This document shows, in pieces, positions 59,898-64,000 of a stretch of DNA of 64,000 bases. The DNA is taken from positions 62,001 through 126,000 of the forward strand of contig VBIW01000043.1 in the NCBI GenBank assembly GCA_005880915.1, written 5' to 3'. The DNA is from Chloroflexota bacterium. Lineage in GTDB: Bacteria; Chloroflexota; Dormibacteria; Dormibacterales; Dormibacteraceae. Position numbers and translations under genes: made by a program. The notes under the pieces are model-generated. The model searched no databases. It was not told the DNA's origin and saw only the letters and a program-made list of their open reading frames with translations. Within the stretch, counting starts at the first letter, position 1. Every line of letters begins with the position of its first letter.

Positions 59898-61111
59898 TGT
59901 TCCGCGAGGAGCTCCAGGAAGCGGCTGAGCACGTCCAGGGCGACGGCCACGTCCTCGGTGGTCACCGACTCCGCCGGGTTGTGGCTCACGCCGCCCTTGC
60001 ACCGGACGAACAGCATCCCCACATCGCTGAGCGACGACATCACGACCGCGTCATGCCCCGCGCCGCTGGTCAGCTGGATCGGCTGGACCTGACACTCCTC
60101 CACCGCCTGAGTGAGGAGAGACACCAGCCGCGGCGCGCACACGATCGCGGGGTTTTGCGCCACGGTCCGGATCTCGATCGACAGCTTTCGCCGCCGGGCG
60201 ATGTCCTGCGCGCGAGACGCCAACCGAACCGAGACCTCGGTCCGAATCCTATCGTCGGCGTGGCGGATGTCCAGGCTCATCATCGCGCGCGCGGGGATGA
60301 CATTAGAAACCCCCGGATGCGTTTCGAGCTTGCCCACGGTCGCGACAAGACCTTCCTGGGTCGTCGCCGCGGCCTCGACCGCCAGCACGAACTCCGCCGC
60401 CCCTATGAGCGCGTCGCGGCGACGATCCATTGGCACGGTGCCGGCGTGCCCGGCCACCCCCGTGAACTCGACCTCGAAGCGGCCCTGACCCGCGATCGCC
60501 GAGACGACTCCGACCGGAAGGCCTCGAGCCTCGAGCACCGGGCCCTGCTCGATATGCACCTCGCAGTAGCCGAGCAGGTCACCGCCCTGCCATCGATCCT
60601 CCCGGATTCGATCGGGGTCTCCGCCGAACGTTCGGATCGCATCCGACATCGTGATGCCTGCCGAATCCACTCGTTCGAGGTCGCGCCATTCGAAAGGCCC
60701 CGCCACGGCACGGCTGCCCAGATAGGTCGAGCCGTAGCGCAGGCCTTCTTCGTCGGCGAAGGCCAGCACCTCGATCGCAAACGGAAGCCGGCGGTGGGCG
60801 TCGCGCAGCCGCTGCACGGCGGCGATGGCGACGATCACGCCGAGCGGCCCGTCGTACTTACCGGCGTCGCGCACCGAATCGAGATGCGAGCCAAGGAGCA
60901 GCGTGGCCTCGCCGGCGCCGGCGTAGCGGCCGCGGAGGTTGCCGATGTTATCCCGCATCACCGTCATGCCGGCTTCGGCCATCCAGTCGGTGACCAGCGC
61001 CTGAGCGCGCCTCATCGCGTCGGAGGCGAATGGCCGGGTGATGGCGCCGGGCTCTTCGGTGCACTCGGCGAGGTAGTGGCAGCGCTCGATGACGATTCGC
61101 GGCAGTGTCAC
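59894..61111 (-). CDS. allC: Allantoate amidohydrolase (M20 family)
   Basis: A 405-residue zinc hydrolase: GSHLDSVRDAGKYDGPLGV, FADEEGLRYGSTYLGSRA, CEVHIEQGPVLEARG and GVAGHAGTVPMDRRRDA, with SGAGHDAVVMSSL near the end. It cleaves allantoate to ureidoglycine-type products with ammonia and CO2 release; N-carbamoyl amino acid hydrolases are the close alternative. The GTG start overlaps the DUF3830 stop. Confidence 0.88.
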   Translation of the reverse strand: MTLPRIVIERCHYLAECTEEPGAITRPFASDAMRRAQALVTDWMAEAGMTVMRDNIGNLRGRYAGAGEATLLLGSHLDSVRDAGKYDGPLGVIVAIAAVQRLRDAHRRLPFAIEVLAFADEEGLRYGSTYLGSRAVAGPFEWRDLERVDSAGITMSDAIRTFGGDPDRIREDRWQGGDLLGYCEVHIEQGPVLEARGLPVGVVSAIAGQGRFEVEFTGVAGHAGTVPMDRRRDALIGAAEFVLAVEAAATTQEGLVATVGKLETHPGVSNVIPARAMMSLDIRHADDRIRTEVSVRLASRAQDIARRRKLSIEIRTVAQNPAIVCAPRLVSLLTQAVEECQVQPIQLTSGAGHDAVVMSSLSDVGMLFVRCKGGVSHNPAESVTTEDVAVALDVLSRFLELLAEQ

Positions 61112-61521
61112 GCCGGCTCGGTGAATGTGATCTCCTGCGCGCCTTTCCGAAGCACGAGCTCGCCAAGCTCCTTCAGCTGCTCATTGCCCTCGTAGATCGT
61201 CGCGAAGTGGTTGCCGGCAAGCTGGCCCATCCTGCTGGCGAAAAGTGTGGCGCCGTAGGGAAACAGGATCTCGGTCTCCGAGATCCCGCCTGGATAGAGC
61301 AGGAGCTCGCCCGGCGCCGGGTGGCTGGTGTGGTTCTCGTAACCCAGGCCGAGGTCCAGGTCGCCGAGGGGAATCCACGCCGCCTCGCCGCTCCACCGGG
61401 CCTGGATCAGCTGGGTCTTGAGCGGCAGCATCAACCGGAATTTCTGGCAAGACTGCGGCGCGCGTTGGGTCTCGAGGCGCGCCCGAAAGCGCAGCCCCGA
61501 GACCAGTATCTCGATGTCTAT
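61108..61521 (-). CDS. DUF3830 family protein (cyclophilin-like fold)
   Basis: A 137-residue DUF3830 protein: SGLRFRARLETQRAPQSC at the start, then ARWSGEAAWIPLGDLDLGLG, GELLLYPGGISETEILFPYG and GQLAGNHFATIYEG, all strongly family-like. The family is often next to amidohydrolase genes and its function is unknown. No ATG, GTG or TTG lies at the domain start: the first residue of the family alignment is encoded by ATA (61521), overlapping the permease TAG as ATAG. This looks like a coupled but non-standard start; CTG 61506 is another option, though it would lose five residues. Confidence 0.85.
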   Translation of the reverse strand: MDIEILVSGLRFRARLETQRAPQSCQKFRLMLPLKTQLIQARWSGEAAWIPLGDLDLGLGYENHTSHPAPGELLLYPGGISETEILFPYGATLFASRMGQLAGNHFATIYEGNEQLKELGELVLRKGAQEITFTEPA

Positions 61522-62993
61522 GCTCGCGTACCCATAGCAGCTTTCGGCGCCGGCTGGCTTCGGGTCATCATGTTGAACGCGTAATACAGGGCGCCCGTGA
61601 CGATGAAGCCGACGATGAAGGTGATGTCGCCGATCTGCGGATTGTTGTTTGCGAGGGGTCCCGTGTACACGGAGTACACGTTTGCGAAGAGGCCGACCGA
61701 CACGACGAGGCCGATCGCCATCGCGGCGACGCCCTGCCAGCGCCGATATTTGGCGTCGTAGAACATCGACTCGTCGCCGTAATCGCCCTTGCGCATCCAG
61801 TAGTCGACAAAGACCACGGCAAGCCATGGGGCGATCCAGTAGCTGATGAGCAGCAGGAAATACTCGTACTTGCTGCCCGGCCCGACGTTGGCCTGGCCGA
61901 AGGTGCCGATGAGGTACCCGAGGACGCCCGCCCCGACGGCCAGCACCGCGCGCCTCTGGCGGAGGGTCATGCCCATCTCACGAATGCCGACCGCGACCAG
62001 CGACATCGTGCCGCTGTAGATGTTGATCGCGTTCGCTGCGACTGCTCCGACCGCGATGCAGAGCAGCGTCAGGTAGTAGAGGAAGTCCGGCATGGCTTGC
62101 TTGAGCTGGACCGTGGGAATGTCGGTCGGGCCCCACTTGGTGCCGGACACGGTTGCAAGGGCCGCCCCGGCGAGCTCGAGGACCACGCAGGAAACGAAGA
62201 CTCCCATTCCCGCCCAGAAACCGACCATCGTTCGATTGGTCGTCGGTGGGTGGTAACGCGTGTAATCCGCCGCGTATGGGTTCCATCCGGCCGCGTAGCC
62301 GAATGTCGCCGTGAACAAGAGCGTGAAGGCGCCGAAGTGGCCGATCGCACCCGGGTTGGCGGCGACTCCGAAGTTCGCCTTGCTGAAGATGGCGATGACC
62401 GCAAGGGCGAACACGATGCCGAGAAGCGGCAGCGACCAGCGCTCGAAAAAGTGGATGAAGTTGTGCCCCAGGGTTGCGATGGCGACCTGAGCCACGACGA
62501 TGATCAGGAAGGTCAGCCAGAACGGGAGTGTCAGGTTGGCCAGGCCGCCGAGCGCCTGGAGGGCAAAGGCGCCGCTGACGCTGTTCACGATGAACCAGCC
62601 GATTGAGCCTGTGAACGCGTTCAGGCCGGCCGGCAGGATGTTGCCGAGGAAGCCGAATGCGCCCCGGCTTTCGACCATCATCGGGACCCCGAACTTCGGT
62701 CCCCATGACGACAGGACGGCGTGGGTCAGCGAACCGAGCGCGGTGCCGACGACGATGGCGACCGCCGTCTCCCAGAAGCTGAGTCCGAAAACTGCGATCC
62801 CCAGCACGCCCACGTAGACGGTCGCGAACTCGAGGTTGGGTGACAGCCACGTCCAGAAGAGCTGGATGGGGTTGCCGTGCCGCTCTTTGAGAGAGATGTA
62901 CTCGACGCCGCCCGGCTCGATGGTGGCGACCCTTTCCCCGTAGTCGCCCTCACGAATGGGAACGTGCTGCTCGACGTCATGCGCCGACTGCAT
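61518..62993 (-). CDS. NCS1 family nucleobase:cation symporter
   Basis: A 491-residue, twelve-helix NCS1 permease: FWTWLSPNLEFATVYVG in helix 1, FGYAAGWNPYAADYTRYHPP in the middle (the NCS1-typical Asn-Pro-x-Ala-x-D/E-Y pattern) and SYWIAPWLAVVFVDYW near the C-terminus. Members import cytosine, allantoin, hydantoin, uracil or purines with H+ or Na+. Here allantoin, purine or cytosine is plausible. A GGGAGGAAG Shine-Dalgarno precedes ATG 62993. It heads the minus-strand operon and diverges from the cytosine deaminase gene (71-base gap). Confidence 0.9.
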   Translation of the reverse strand: MQSAHDVEQHVPIREGDYGERVATIEPGGVEYISLKERHGNPIQLFWTWLSPNLEFATVYVGVLGIAVFGLSFWETAVAIVVGTALGSLTHAVLSSWGPKFGVPMMVESRGAFGFLGNILPAGLNAFTGSIGWFIVNSVSGAFALQALGGLANLTLPFWLTFLIIVVAQVAIATLGHNFIHFFERWSLPLLGIVFALAVIAIFSKANFGVAANPGAIGHFGAFTLLFTATFGYAAGWNPYAADYTRYHPPTTNRTMVGFWAGMGVFVSCVVLELAGAALATVSGTKWGPTDIPTVQLKQAMPDFLYYLTLLCIAVGAVAANAINIYSGTMSLVAVGIREMGMTLRQRRAVLAVGAGVLGYLIGTFGQANVGPGSKYEYFLLLISYWIAPWLAVVFVDYWMRKGDYGDESMFYDAKYRRWQGVAAMAIGLVVSVGLFANVYSVYTGPLANNNPQIGDITFIVGFIVTGALYYAFNMMTRSQPAPKAAMGTRA

Positions 62994-63064
62994 AGGCTTC
63001 CTCCCCTACTAAAACCGCCAGTCGAATTACGTCGGAAGTTTAAGGCCGTGTTAGGTTTCCGTCG

Positions 63065-64000
63065 ATGCTGGATTTGCTCCTCAAAGGCGCCCGCCTGCCA
63101 GGTGAGCTCGAGACGCGCGACATCGGCATCAAAGGCGGCCTCATCAGCGAGCTCGAGCCCGAGGCGCACCACGCGATCGATCTGGCCGGCGCGCTGGTCA
63201 CCCCGGCCCTGGTTGAGCCGCATATCCACCTGGACGCCGTGCTGACCGAAGGCGAGCCCCGCCACAACGACACAGGCTCCCTTTTCGAGGGCATCGCGAT
63301 CTGGGCGGAGCGCTTGAAGACCTTGACCGTGGAGGACGTGAAGCAGCGCGCCCGCACAGTGCTCCGCTGGCAGCTGGCCAACGGCGTTCAGTTCGTGCGC
63401 AGCCACGTGGACGTTTGCGACCCCGAGCTGCGAGCGGTCCGCGCCATGGTCGAGCTCCGCCAGGAGATCGGCGACCAGATCACCCTCCAGCTGGTCGCCT
63501 TCCCCCAGCAGGGCATCCTCTCCTTCGACGGCGGCCAGGACCTGATGCGGCGTGCGGTCGACCTGGGGGTAGACGTTGTCGGCGCCATCCCGCATTTCGA
63601 GCTGACCCGGGAGTACGGGGAGCTTTCGATCAAATTTGCCTTCGACCTCGCCGCCAACAAGGGGCTGCGGGTCGACATCCACTGCGACGAGACCGATGAC
63701 GACCAATCTCGCTTCGTCGAGGTGATGGCCGCGGAGACGATCCGGCTCGGCATGGGCGGACGGGTCACCGCCAGCCACACCACCGCGATGCACTCGTACA
63801 ACAACGCCTACGCCTACAAGCTGATCAACAACCTCAAGCGCGCCCAGATGCACATGGTCACCAACCCGCTCGACAACTCAACCTTGCAGGGCCGCTTCGA
63901 CTCCTACCCGATTCGGCGTGGCCACACGCGGGTCAAGGAGCTGCTGGCGGCGGGCATCAACGTGTGCATCGGCCATGACTCGGTGATGGACCCGTGGTAC
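63065..64000 (+). CDS. codA: Cytosine deaminase (CodA-like), 3' partial
   Basis: 312 codons are present and the frame is open to the window edge. The amidohydrolase core is clear: metal pair EPHIHLDAV, RSHVDVCDPE, third ligand VDIHCDETDD, catalytic His in TASHTTAMHSYNN and metal Asp in CIGHDSVMDPWY, matching the CodA subfamily. It converts cytosine to uracil and ammonia. ATG 63065 sits where the family begins (LDLLLKGARLPG). Its divergent partner is the NCS1 permease, consistent with import and deamination of cytosine. Confidence 0.9.
   Translation, partial: MLDLLLKGARLPGELETRDIGIKGGLISELEPEAHHAIDLAGALVTPALVEPHIHLDAVLTEGEPRHNDTGSLFEGIAIWAERLKTLTVEDVKQRARTVLRWQLANGVQFVRSHVDVCDPELRAVRAMVELRQEIGDQITLQLVAFPQQGILSFDGGQDLMRRAVDLGVDVVGAIPHFELTREYGELSIKFAFDLAANKGLRVDIHCDETDDDQSRFVEVMAAETIRLGMGGRVTASHTTAMHSYNNAYAYKLINNLKRAQMHMVTNPLDNSTLQGRFDSYPIRRGHTRVKELLAAGINVCIGHDSVMDPWY

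Noticed and set aside
61522-61827. N-terminal extension of the DUF3830 frame
   Set aside because: Lies inside the permease gene in another frame and reads as Arg-rich low-complexity sequence; the family begins at 61521.
1-64000. tRNA, rRNA, transposase or prophage genes
   Set aside because: None could be recognised by eye in either strand; the many large antisense open frames are shadows of real genes in a high-GC genome.

Overview
The window is a dense, high-GC bacterial chromosome segment. Genes sit in tight runs with ATGA/GTGA four-base overlaps, and there are no rRNA or tRNA genes, phage genes or insertion-sequence transposases that I could recognise. The mix of an archaeal-type ATP-dependent DNA ligase, probable F420-type luciferase-like oxidoreductases, an ice-binding (DUF3494) protein with a sortase, an APS kinase-ATP sulfurylase fusion and a full purine-degradation set fits a soil bacterium of the Chloroflexota/Dormibacterota or deep Actinomycetota kind. 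The sequence alone does not settle the phylum.

Layout. 1-5330: end of a class III nucleotide cyclase, a cyclic-nucleotide-binding protein with a degenerate phosphate site, a VOC protein, a minus-strand set (winged-helix regulator, helical protein, a 48-residue membrane peptide, LapA-like protein), an ice-binding protein with a class F-like sortase, and three small membrane proteins. 5700-11833: a compact assimilatory sulfate operon (TauE exporter, sulfite reductase, APS reductase, CysC-Sat fusion, siroheme synthase). 11848-12919: a minus-strand operon whose middle gene is a peroxiredoxin with an in-frame TGA exactly at the peroxidatic cysteine, most likely a selenoprotein. 12944-37290: mixed housekeeping and accessory genes, including DNA ligase, CopC-CopD, two MFS pumps, an alpha/beta-hydrolase-glycosyltransferase fusion, a methyltransferase, and a large AAA-TPR-LuxR-cyclase regulator broken by one in-frame amber codon. 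Two unknown proteins (29403-31052) are also here.

37400-42080: a five-gene branched-chain-type ABC importer, followed by a flotillin. 44308-51309: a convergent SDR gene and a five-gene minus-strand operon (molybdenum hydroxylase, acyl-CoA ligase, alpha/beta hydrolase, crotonase, LLM oxidoreductase) that looks like an uncharacterised CoA-dependent catabolic route.

51193-64000: nucleobase catabolism. A plus-strand operon carries OHCU decarboxylase, HIU hydrolase, uricase, three xanthine dehydrogenase subunits and an 8-oxoguanine deaminase-like amidohydrolase. A convergent minus-strand operon carries an NCS1 permease, a DUF3830 protein, allantoate amidohydrolase and allantoinase. A cytosine deaminase gene runs off the right end. 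Together they would import purines and cytosine and take xanthine, guanine-type oxidised bases and urate down to allantoate and beyond. The two purine operons meet at a 0.7-kb array of nested tandem palindromic repeats, and a related palindrome has inserted in frame in the xanthine dehydrogenase large subunit.
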